A DNA stretch of 64,000 nt. Origin: Certhia americana. Taxonomy: Eukaryota > Chordata > Aves > Passeriformes > Certhiidae. The position numbers and the translations under genes are program-made. The stretch spans positions 98,470,987-98,534,986 of the forward strand of contig CM031857.1 of the NCBI GenBank assembly GCA_018697195.1. The letters are read 5' to 3'. Positions 1 to 10,260 of the stretch are shown here, one piece after another (within the stretch, counting starts at the first letter, position 1; each line of letters begins with the position of its first letter). The notes beneath the pieces were generated by a model. That model was given only the letters and a program-made list of their open reading frames with translations, had not been told where the DNA came from and did no database searches.

Positions 1-1159
1 TCATAGCTCACCTGGTGGCAGGGGTTTCTAATACCCACAGAATCCTATAAACCCATGAGAATATCTAATGTCCCCAGTTTTACACCTTCTTCTGGTACAG
101 TGAACAATTTCCTTCCTTGGTCTGTCTCTCAACTGTATTGCTTTGTGCTGGCTTGGGCACAGACACCCCTTACAATGCAACCATTTTGACTTCCAACAAG
201 ACTAATTTAAATGCAATAGCCTTCTGTCAGAACAAGGTTTAGGCAGGTCTAAATACCTCATATCTGTTTGGGTATCAGGTATTGTGGTGAGACCTGGTTT
301 AAATCATCAGGGGTCCTTCCTGATATAGTTTCGCGTTTGGCTTTGGACAAAGGAAATAGGATTCCTTGAACATATGGTCACTTCCCACTGTGTTCTTGCA
401 GCACAGATGTTTTGTCCAGCTGCACACTCGTATGGCTGCTGGCATTGATTATTTGGAATGAGTTTTTTCTGGTAGAATAATTAAACAGCAAAGTGGGCCC
501 ACCTTCCCTTATTCATTTCATAGAACTGTCCACTGTTGAAGGCTGAATTATCCAGTCAAGAGAAATACAAGCTTGAAGAAAATCTTGTTTCTGCTCTGCC
601 ACCAGGATGAGATAAGGGGACACAGATTTCATCCTTTAGACTACCAAGATTCCCTGAACTTCTCATTATGTCCAGCATCTATTTCTACTGCAAAAACTAT
701 TGTGAATATTTACTATTTCAGGTTATATACTCTGGTGCTTTGCCATCTTTTTGGTCACTGGAAAAACATTAACAGAAAAAAAAAAAAAAAAAAAATCAGT
801 GGAGGACTGTGTTCTTGCATTGGACCCAGTGAGGGATGAAAAGACAATGTGACAGGTTGATAATAGTGTAGACTTGATTATTCTTCATTGCACTGGTGAG
901 GTAAAACAGGCAGGTGAGTTCTGCACTGTCACTCACCTGGACAGCTGGGATATCAGCAAACCATAGCAGAAGAGGTTACAATCACTGAGGCATAAAAAAC
1001 ACACTTGTGGCATCCCTTGCCTCTTAAATTTTCTAGGTAGAGTCCTGCATCCAAGTGATCTGTGGAAGAGGCATGTGTAGAAGCCAGCTAAAACCCAAAT
1101 AAATTGCCCATTGCAATGACAACTTCTATGGACACTGCAAAGGGGCTGTTTTAACTAGG
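1..1159. other. Noncoding sequence, no gene seen
   Basis: I see no exon, RNA gene or recognisable transposon here. Reading frames are short and interrupted. The only structured element is a run of 20 A at 776-795. Confidence 0.6.
776..795 (+). repeat. Poly(A) run, 20 nt
   Basis: Uninterrupted A run. The sequence before it matches no gene I know and I see no target duplication, so it is better called a homopolymer than a processed pseudogene tail. Confidence 0.9.
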
Positions 1160-1257
1160 ACAAGTAAGGAGAGAGGAAACAGTGTTTGCTTAATGGTTGG
1201 ATTTGATGACCTTTGAGGGTTTTTCCAATATAAGTGATTCTATGATTCTATCATTCT
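1160..1257 (+). mobile_element. CR1 LINE, 3' end fragment
   Basis: The segment reads GGTTGGATTTGATGACCTTT followed by a TTCCAA stretch and then repeated GATTCTAT units ending near 1257. This order (the 'ttggacttgatgatctt' block, then short tandem octamer-like repeats) is the signature of the avian CR1 3' terminus. Only about 100 bp remain, which fits the severe 5' truncation usual for CR1. The left edge is approximate. Confidence 0.85.
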
Positions 1258-3986
1258 AAATGCTTTGTGGCTTCCTGACATTTTAGCAGAATTGTAGGGA
1301 CAGAATATCCTTCAATATCCAGGGCAAAGGGTGCTTGCTCTGATCAGCTGGGGTGCTTCATTATACAAGATGTAAAAGTTATCAGCAGCCGCTGCTGAAA
1401 TAATTTGAATCAATCCTAGAACCAGATGATGGAGGAAAAGATCCCAAAATGTTTATATGACAAGTAACATTTTACCAGGGACATTTCTACAGTTTGACTC
1501 CCTCCACTCCTGCACTGCTACCCAGTATTCACCAGTTGCAGTCTATTGCATTTTTTATGGAAGTAAATTGACTGCTGCACACCAGCAACAACTGATGGCT
1601 GTTCCCTCTGCAAGCTGCTGAAAGAGCTGTCAAATGGGGTAACAGCTCTTCCAGCATCTGGATGGCAGGGGTGGTGTGACAAGGCAAGACCTAAATCTTC
1701 TTCTTTTTATGTCCAGACATTGCTGAGGGAAATGCCAGAGCAAAGTCTGCTTTGCTCTGTATTCACAGATATGTCTAGTCATAAAAAGGCTCAAGGTTTT
1801 GAGGTCCTGATCTTTGGCCATGTGACATCCCAAAGCTAGTGTGTATTTTACCAGTACAATCTTTTCTTCATCTGTTTACAAGGCAGGAGGGAAGCTTTTT
1901 AAAATTATTTTGCTTACAATGAAAATTCACTTTCTCCTAGTTTTTCTGTTTCTTGTGTTAAAAACCCCTTACAGCTATAATGGGTATTCTGTTTAATATG
2001 ATGTGCCCTATAACGAAATGTGCAGTTAATCATGTTCATTTCAGTTCCTTTCACTATGCAGATAAAGTATATATTATTCAAAAAGCAAGTCAGCTTTCAT
2101 TATGATGACATGAATAAAAACACAAGGGAACACACTGCTCTACCAAACCCCAGAACCTAGGCACACAATTCTGTGGAAGGTTTTTGTTTCAGAATTCAAA
2201 GGACTAAACATTTCAACTAAACCTCTGGCTGGAGTTTGCATATTTACATAAATCCTTTTTTTTTTCTCTTGGAGTCTGACCCTGTTTCCTGAGGCTTGAG
2301 TGAGGGACTGGCATGCTTTTTCCAGCTTTTGAAAGGCTAGTATTTGTAGTCCTGCTTTCTAATTAAATGTAAATCAGGGACCCTAAAAGTCAATTTACAC
2401 CACTTCTACTAGATAGAAGATTGCTACTTAAGGACCCTTTCCTCAATCATTAGAATTAAGCATTCTTTAAATTACACATTTTCATTAACAAATCACTTTC
2501 TTAATACTAATGCTCCCCACTCAGATTCCTATATACCATGTGGCTTTGAGACTGCAGCATGCTGAGGTCTTCTGGCTCTATTGTTTATGTCTCTCACACA
2601 TGAATAATAACTTTGCTGTCACAAATTCATCTAATGGTGGCAACTTTATGCTCAATAAGTATCGTGAATGCTTGCTGAGTATCACACACAGTAAGAATCT
2701 CTTCATGTACTTCCCACCGAAGGATAGGAACTCTCTTCTGCATGGAAATCACTTTAAACCAGCTTGAGTTTCAACCTGTCACTATGTGCACTCAAGTGAG
2801 TGCAAGCCCTGTCCTGACACAAATTGGAAATGAAAGATGTTGACAAAAATTTCAGCAATGTGAGTAATGATTTATGACTGGGTTTGCCCAGGCACCTCAG
2901 CAATGTTTGTGAATAAAGCATTGGGGTTTATGGTAGCAAATAATTCATTAGAAAGAAAATTTCATCTTAATTAGAGATTCCTGAGAAAGAAAAAGGAAAA
3001 CCCAGTACATTTTATGAATCAGCATGCACTTCAGTTCCCCTTCTTTAAATAACTGTGGCAACATCTAAAATTTAGGTCACATCTTTAATGAGAGGCACCT
3101 GCTGGTGGCATGTTGCCAATCCACAGCACTGTTGACAGTGTAAGAGTTTATACTGTGGCCACATCTGAGAGTACCATTTTTGCACTGGAACACAACATGA
3201 TGTCTGAATATGAGACACCATGAATCTGTAAACTTCATGAATTTTCCCTGTTCTGTACTGTCTTATATAGAGAATCTTTTACTTAATGATAAAATGATAG
3301 AGAAAAGAAGGCCTGTTATAGGCAGATGATACATGACACCAAAAAGGTCTTGTAAGTATTCCAAAGATATCTCTTTTTCTGAAAAGAAAACAAAATTTTC
3401 CTTGCCTTCAGAAAATGAAATGAAAATCTTTTAAATTATTACTATATATCCATGTGAACTCTTGAAAATATGCTTTGTCCCAAACAAAGAGACAAGTGTG
3501 TGCTCTTAAATCATAGCATTTCTGTAGCTAGCATCTGCAATGCCAAACACCAAAAGCCCCACCCTGCAGGAAAATTGCCCCCCCAGCTGCCCTTTCATTC
3601 CAGACATACTCATTCAGACGCTGCTTTCACAGCCTTTTAATCAAATCAACCCGTACAATCTTCCTTTCACATCACCATCCCGTCTGTCGTGCACAAGCAA
3701 GCCAATTTTACACTGCAATTGTCCTCTCATTTCTGAGCTTCACATCAGCCCCATTTTCACTCTAAAAAGCTAAATCCCTTTTTCAGACTGCCATAAAGCT
3801 GAGAGAACTTTATATAACCTGCATTTTGAGGAGGGAAAAGAAGCGTCAATTATAGTAAAGCACAGAAGCTCTTGGAAGGAAGAATTTCTTCTGCTTTGCC
3901 CCATTTCCACCATTTTTCAGACCCAGTTTGTAAGTGCAAGAAGGTTTTAAAGAGCAGTGGCAATTGTAAGGAAACCCTTACAAATA
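1258..3986. other. Noncoding sequence, no gene seen
   Basis: Unique AT-rich sequence with no recognisable coding, RNA or transposon signature. The C-rich frame at 3540-3773 has no features of a real protein. The lower edge of the ERV fragment abuts this stretch at about 3987. Confidence 0.55.
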
Positions 3987-4959
3987 CCTGATCCACACCT
4001 GAGTCTTGGGTCAAAGGTCCGAAATTCCTGGCCTCAGTACCATCCAGCTGCACACCTGCACCCATAAGGTCCCAGACCCGGAGTAACCAGGTTGTATAAG
4101 CCTCACGTCCCCTTCGTACAATGTCCTTCCGCAGGTTACGGAGACTTTCATAGGACAGAGACTCAGTGACAATCTCTACCTCTGGCTCCCCTGCATGTTG
4201 TGAGGTCCCTCCTTTCTTATCTGATTTCATCTTAGCCTTCCTCGTTTCCACAGGGGCGACTGCTGCTGGCTGTGATTTCCCTTGTGGTTCAGCTGGAGCC
4301 TGGACAGATGTAACATCTGTGGGTTCCACTGCTGCACCACAAGAGTCTTCCTTTTTGAGGCAGCAGGAGGGCTTCTCACTAGTGGGGGAGGTGTGCTCCT
4401 TCAGCATCTGGCCTATCTTTTTCAGCAGAACCCCCACCCAATCCGGCTGGTTTGTTTCTGAGGTGGTCTGTGGGGCAGGGTCAGGTTCTGTGGCAGTATC
4501 CCTGTTCTCTGGGGTAGGTATCAGGGTGGTTATCCAAGTCAATTTCCCCTTATCTCTGAATGCTAAATAGAGCAGGCCTGTCAGCAGCACCAGCCACTGC
4601 ATGACATCATTAGCATACCGAGAAAATGGGAACCCTTCGAAAACTGGTGGGGTAGACCCAAAGAGCCAGGTGAATGGTTGGGAGAAAATTTCCCCCGGTG
4701 TCATTTCTTCACAGTAGGTGCCATTATTAAAGTAACCCCAAAAACATTCAGTTAGTATGCGATAGCTCTGAATCCATGAGCCTGCCTTCCAGAGGAAGTT
4801 AAAAATCCAGGAATTCCTCACATTATCAACCCACAAAATAAACTGGATAACAGCCACGGTAGCTTTAGTTATGGGACCCATGTTTAGATAAGGGGCTACA
4901 AATGGAAGAAATATAGCTGTGGCCACGTGCCATCCAAACCAGGGTACGCTAGACAACAT
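3850..4959 (-). pseudogene. ERV leader plus N-terminal Gag-like ORF, truncated and run into flank
   Basis: The first true ATG is at 4959 and gives 369 codons to a stop at 3850; the frame is open even further upstream, to near the PBS. Residues about 4-26, 33-44 and 118-134 are hydrophobic enough to span or dip into a membrane, and there is one NGT glycosylation sequon at 79-81. Residues about 149-269 form a Pro/Ser/Thr/Lys-rich linker with a CC pair. Residues about 270-324 hold a basic, Trp-containing block with a WLLR motif (291-294) that resembles the start of avian ERV Gag (matrix-like). Resemblance ends after the Gln at 324, and the last 45 residues look like flanking DNA read in frame. 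The rest of Gag is absent. The hydrophobic leader ahead of Gag is unusual; the role in assembly or membrane targeting is inference. The plus-strand frame at 4166-4570 is a shadow. Confidence 0.7.
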
Positions 4960-5056
4960 TGTTCTACTTAATGAAGTTCTTAAATTCAGCACACAAAAAA
5001 TTAGATTACTCGAACTGTTATTCCTTTTGTACCCTTTTTCTCTCAATGTCCGCAGA

Positions 5057-5074
5057 CCGCACCGTTGGGTGCTA
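5057..5074 (-). other. Degenerate retroviral primer binding site, Lys-type
   Basis: Directly inside the LTR edge the minus strand reads TAGCACCCAACGGTGCGG. The core GCxCCCAACG fits the lysine-tRNA primer site used by many beta-type retroviruses, with changes at positions 2 and 5 (both G to A) and a scrambled 3' part. The location, five bases from the LTR end, is the main support. The decay shows that the copy is old or was never fully competent. Confidence 0.65.
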
Positions 5075-5079
5075 AACTC

Positions 5080-5824
5080 TGTCTTGGTTTGGAAAGACAG
5101 GGGTGTCTGCTAGGAACCAAAAGAAAATGGAAACTTCCCTTGGATTTTGTTATAATTCCAAATTTGAAGGGGAGGTCTCAGACAACGATATGAGGGTAGG
5201 AATAACAGTTCTTTACTAGTTAGTCTAACAAGGTAAATTAACAATAATAACTATAATATTGACAACAAACAGAACTAGAGAAGAAAAGAAAAAAACCAAC
5301 AACCCAGTTACAGTTTTCCTCTGGCACCCTGCCCCCCTCAGTACCATTACAAGCTACCAGAGCAGTAGTTCTGGGGGCAAGATGTATCCGAGGCTCGACA
5401 GTAGTAGCTGGAGCTGTAGAAAATGTCCTGGCTAGACACGGGTTGCATAAAACACAGTGTGGGGAGACCTCAAACAAAACTGAAGAAGCCGTGGGTGCAG
5501 GGCAGGGAGAAGGAGCTCCTGGCAGGGCAGGGAGGGAATGGGTTCCCAAAATCCCGGGGGACACACGAAGAGACGGTGGTCCGACCGAGTTCCAGGTGAA
5601 GGATGGTGAGAGCTCTCTGCTGCGCCGAGACGAGCAGCCCTGGCTGTCCTCCCGAGAGCAGAAAAACTGCCCAGAACAAGTGAAGAAGGTGTCTCCCTGT
5701 CTCTGCCTTAGCTGCTTCTTTTGTTTGGTCCTAAGCACCCATGAATACTGAAAAGCACCCAGCCATTAGCTTCTTAGCAACTTCTTGGAAAAAATTCTAT
5801 AAGAAAAAAACCCAACCCCCAACA
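5080..5824 (-). repeat. ERV 5' long terminal repeat (745 bp)
   Basis: On the plus strand the block starts TGTCTTGGTTTGG (5080) and ends CCCAACCCCCAACA (5824). On the minus strand it therefore starts TGTTGG and ends AAGACA, with the TG...CA termini expected of an LTR. The inner edge lies five bases from a recognisable primer binding site and the retroviral frame follows, which fixes the orientation. The AT-rich stretch around 5210-5290 lies toward its 3' part. No canonical AATAAA is obvious; AGTAAAG near 5211-5217 (minus strand) is a possible variant polyadenylation signal. The 166-residue minus frame inside it (5238-5738) looks like chance. Confidence 0.8.
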
Positions 5825-8800
5825 GCACCCAAGTGGCCAGTGACTTAATCAGAAATTTGGAACAGTAATACTGTGATATATTCCTGCCAAGATGCAGTCT
5901 GAAAAACACAGAGAAGGGAAATCATATGTGATAGATATGAAAGGACTTTTTTAGCAATAGTAAGCACCTAAAAGCTCTCCAATTGGTGCTCAAACCAGGA
6001 AAGAGTTGATGAGAAGCAGCGAAGGAGTGAAATCAGTGAGAGTCTTGTCTGCAAAATAAATTACAAGAGCAGAATTAGGGTCTGTTTTAAGCAGTTTCCA
6101 GATCATCTGGGAGCTTGAAAACCTTAACATAAATGGCTTTACTGACATTGGCAGTGACATTGTCTGCTTAACAACACCAACTCTGATCCTTTGTATTTTA
6201 GCAAGTGCAGTTCATAACATAAAAGAGTCGTGTCAGAGTCTGACACTCAGATTCACATCTGAGAATCCCATTTTTGCATATTAGCTACTTGGACTCTGCA
6301 TGGTCATGCTGGCAACAGCAATGTACTGGCTTTAGACAGCTGGTAGATCAGCTGTAGGGTGCAGTGGGGCTGCACAACCATGGGGAATGAGAGCAGACAG
6401 ATGTGAAGGACACAGCTGACACAGTTCCCTCCTGTCTCAAGATGCTCCCTGACCAGCCACGTCCCATGGCTGCCCAGTAGCCTCAACAGGACTGTGCACA
6501 ATGATGAATAAGTGTGAATCTTGTACTTTAAACATATTGCAAAATGTTTGAGTGAACCATACCATTTTGTCAAAAAGTTCCTGAAGCATATCTTTTGGTG
6601 TATGAGCAGCTCGAGATATCTGCCCATGCATGGGATCCCAGGCTCTGCAACTTAATGCTTTTCCAGTGACCACAGACTGGATTTCACCACATGACTACTG
6701 TAGGTTAATTCAGCTACGTCATATTCAACCAAATCAGCTGTCACATCAGCCCTCCATTTTCATATGAACAGCCAACAATAGTTATTTCCACTTGCTGTGC
6801 TCACCACTTAAATCAAATTTTCCACGTATATTTAAACAGCAAGGTCATTTTGTTGACAGTAACTGAAGGAAGAAGCAAACTCTGAATTCTAAAGAAACCT
6901 TTTCCTTCCCACACAAAAGGGATCATTTTGCTTATGCAGTTCACACTTAATGCATCTCTAGCATATTATCAAATCTTTGATTCCTCTTCTGGTATGAATG
7001 ACCTATCTCATGTTGTAAGCTGCCTCTTTCACTGCTTCCCACATGAGACAACAATAACTTAAAATTTCACCTTTCTGTAATGGCACTCAATCATTTCTAT
7101 GCAGCTATATAATTTTTATTAATTCAGGATATGACTAGGAAGTCAAATGATTTCTTACTAGAGAAATATTAATGCTCTGTTATAACAATGCTGATTGCAT
7201 TACTGCTACTGGAGCTATGCACAAAGCAAGCATTATCCTTTTTTTGTCAGCCTAAGCATGTTAAACATAGACATAGGAATCAGTTTAAGCAGGGGTATAC
7301 TAGTAGTTATGTCAATGTTCTGCCTGACCACTGCTAAACTTAATCATAAACATATTACTCAATTAGGTGGATGTCTCTTAATGTCTTCTGGCAAAATTGT
7401 TCTGCTTGGTATAAATAATTAAATGCCCAAACAAGAATTTAAGTCTAACTATTCTGTCTCCCAAGTGAGTGGCTTCCCAAACTAATCTCACTATTTTCCT
7501 CGTGCGATGCAATAGAATTTAATTATTTATGCCAAGCAGAGCAGTTTAGCTAGAGGAGATGGAAATAGCATGCCTGTCTACGCCCCCTCTACAGCTTGGG
7601 AGTTCCCATGGGCCCTTTGGGACGTGAAGTCTATACATTCCCATTCCTGCTTCTGCATGGGGATGGTATGGGAAACATGTTCACACTGAATGTGTGGGCT
7701 TTCCCCCTGCTGCTGGGTTTAAGGTGGCATCACATTGCTTTTATTCTTCTGTTAAGTTTCTGCACTGGGTCCCAGAGGCAAAGCAGCCAAGGTTTATGAC
7801 TCCCGCTTGTGCTCCAGTGCAAGCTCTTGGCAAAGATGTGTATACACATGTGTGGAGGCAGCAGCATAGGTACCTTGGTTGTTTCATGAACCAAAACATA
7901 GACCCTGAGAAAACTGACCTGTTTCCCTTTTATCTGCAGCCAAGCAGTGATGCAGGGATGTAAGACAGGTGCATGAATCAGCCTGGGGATCTGGCCCCTG
8001 ACTCTCAACACTGCATCAGATGCTGACTGTGTGTGTTTTAAGCACTGTCTTTATACCACAAGTAGCTACCACAGCTCATTTGGGATGCTGAATGAATTAC
8101 GCTTTGTTTGACAGGTGAAGAAAGAAGAATGTACCCCTTCTCAAGTATCACTAATCTCACTTACCTAACCTGTCATGTACAAATTTTGTCAATAATATTA
8201 TACTACATCAGCCTTGATGCAACAGAACAAAAGGGAATAAAGCAGAACCAGAGGACAGCAGCTGGCTATGTAGAGATGTGCAGTTGCAGCAATGAGTTTA
8301 TTTTTTCATTTTCTTTGCTCCCTTGGTAGAGAAGGAGATCAAAAGACAGTAGATGAAATTACCTCAGTCCTTTAATAAATTGGTGTATTTTTTAACATGA
8401 ACATTTTTATGAGAGTTTACAAAAGATCTCAGTACTGGGTGCTTTGACATTTTGATGGTAAAAGATATAGAGCAAAAAAAGGGGGTTTTATTTTGGTTTT
8501 GGTGGGATGTTTTTGTTGTTGTTATTAATTTTTTTGTGGGTTCTTTTTCTGCTTCCTTTTTCTCTTTATATTTCCTTTGCCTTTGCCTGCCTGGTTCCTG
8601 ATCTCTAACAACCACTTCAGGTCTGTTGAATGCACCCAAGAAATTTGTTACCAATACATAATGTCTCTGCATTCCCTCCCATAAAAATACCAAACTTATC
8701 AAGTAGAAATCTATGGGGCCAGATTGCAACTCATCCTTTAAGCTCATTACACTGTGAAGGAGGGAGGGAGAGACAGAAGGAGTTTTCTCAGGCAATTCCT

Positions 8801-9609
8801 CCTTCCCTTCTCATCCTGCAAAGGGGAAACAAGGAGTAATTGGTCCATGTGGGCCTGGCACAGCCACGTGGTTGAAGGCCAATATTAGCAGGTGGCTGGC
8901 ACGACTCCCTGCCTCATGAACATGATCAGGATGGGTAGACATCATGACGTTAAGCTTTAGAGGCTCTTTTGCACAAACAGATCTGCCAAATCCAGGAAGT
9001 ACCTTTTGATGTTTGGCCAGAGGCTGATACTCTCTGGGCTTCTTGCCTCAGGTCCGCACTGGTCACCACAGGAGGCCACAAGCTCTATACAGTGCATCCC
9101 CCATGTTACAAGGACAGGATGTGCTACAACAGCCTAAAGTTTCCCACCCACCCTTTTTCTGTGCGGCTTGGCACCCTTCTTGGATGTCCCTCCTACAATG
9201 ATCCATTGGAGTGGACCAGGTAGGGAATAGCATGGTTGTCCTGCTCTGTGCTGACAGCAAGGGATTTGTGCTAAAGGCAGCCTGAGCTCAGCCAACATAT
9301 CTCAAACCTTGCTCACAGGCAGCACAGAATGTGACTATGCCAACTCAAATTTGTGCCCCTACTCAACATACAATATAGATGCATTCATGGTACCTCTATT
9401 TAAATAACATTTAAATAAAACAATGCTAAAATGTCTGAGCTTGAAATTTTTGTGCAGATCCTCCTTTCATGTAGCAAAGCACAGAGGCAGTAGCTTCTGC
9501 ACATTGCTTGAATAACACTCTGGAGAAGCAGCCCACACTTCCTCTGTACCAGAAACAAGAATGAGCCTAACACTGGAGTTATTTTCTCTTTCCCACCATT
9601 CATTACTAA
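5825..9609. other. Noncoding sequence, T-rich tract inside
   Basis: No gene, RNA or transposon recognised. A T/G-rich low-complexity stretch lies at about 8467-8590. Frames of 60-140 codons occur on both strands but overlap one another and show no domain or signal sequence. Confidence 0.55.
8467..8590. repeat. T-rich low-complexity tract
   Basis: Long T runs broken by G and later C (for example TTTTTGTTGTTGTTATTAA). There is no repeating unit longer than a few bases. It could be the decayed A-rich tail of a minus-strand retroposon, but nothing recognisable flanks it. Confidence 0.7.
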
Positions 9610-10260
9610 TTTTTGGCTATAGGCAAAGATCTGAAAGTCAGTAGCATGTCAAACTTCTTGCTTGAACAGCCCTTCGAGGGTGCACATCGTTATTCCTTGC
9701 AAGGCAATACATCCATTGCAAGCCTGGTCCATGGTCCCTGGAGTATCTATAAGGTGGGAAATGCAATTAATTCAAGAAGGAATCCTTCCTGCTGGCAGGC
9801 AGCCAGAGATAGCAGAGCCGTAATAGCTTTTGGGCAGCCACAGCACAGAAATTACAGCCATTCACCAAGGACACTCCCCCTGAGCTTCTGCTTTCTTGAA
9901 GTAATTGCAAATAATATCACTTGGATTCAGATAGCTGGAGGGGAAACAGCCACCGATGAAGCATGAAACAGCCTGGCCTGAGACCTAAAATAATCCTGCG
10001 TAAAAATTCACAGCTGCCCGTTGTTAAAAATAAAAACAAGACCTTATCCCCCTCTGCTTTCCGCCAAAGCATTTTTCTATGCAAAATCACAAAACAGCTC
10101 CCAAAGAAAAGGAATTGCCACACCCTACACAGTCAGCTGTAGTTCAGAGATCTAAACCAAAGCTAGGTCACAGCCAGCAGAAAAAGAGTTACTGCCATCA
10201 GGGGAGCACTGGCTGTACAATGGGATTCACCTAATTGCCCAATAACTCACGAGATAATGG
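9610..10260. other. Candidate conserved noncoding element
   Basis: Complex, non-repetitive sequence with homeodomain- and octamer-like cores (CAATTAATTC near 9764, AATTGCAAATAAT near 9902) and a plus frame of 117 codons (9613-9966) that begins with TTG and shows no known domain. Conservation cannot be judged from one sequence; this is a guess from texture. Confidence 0.2.

Larger units (their letters stand above)
3987..5824 (-). mobile_element. Endogenous retrovirus, 5' portion (LTR, PBS, leader/Gag start)
   Basis: Read on the minus strand, the element runs 5' LTR (5824 to 5080), a five-base spacer, a primer binding site (5074-5057), a short leader and an open frame with a Gag-like domain. 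It then loses resemblance to retroviral sequence at about 3987. No capsid, nucleocapsid, protease, polymerase or envelope frame and no 3' LTR follow within the window, so the element is broken and cannot be autonomous. Loss of the 3' part is not a normal integration product and implies a later deletion or rearrangement. The LTR style is common in passerine genomes. The PBS points to a class II (ERVK/beta-like) element, but I cannot settle the class against ERVL-type families. Confidence 0.8.

Noticed and set aside
776..795. Poly(A) runs as processed-pseudogene tails (also 25596, 37274, 46202, 47778, 62324)
   Set aside because: No recognisable gene body or target duplication precedes any of them, and bird CR1 does not make poly(A)-tailed copies efficiently.
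4166..4570. 134-codon plus-strand frame
   Set aside because: Antisense shadow of the ERV linker region.
5238..5738. 166-codon minus-strand frame inside the LTR
   Set aside because: It lies wholly within the LTR, shows no domain and is explained by GC-richer LTR composition.
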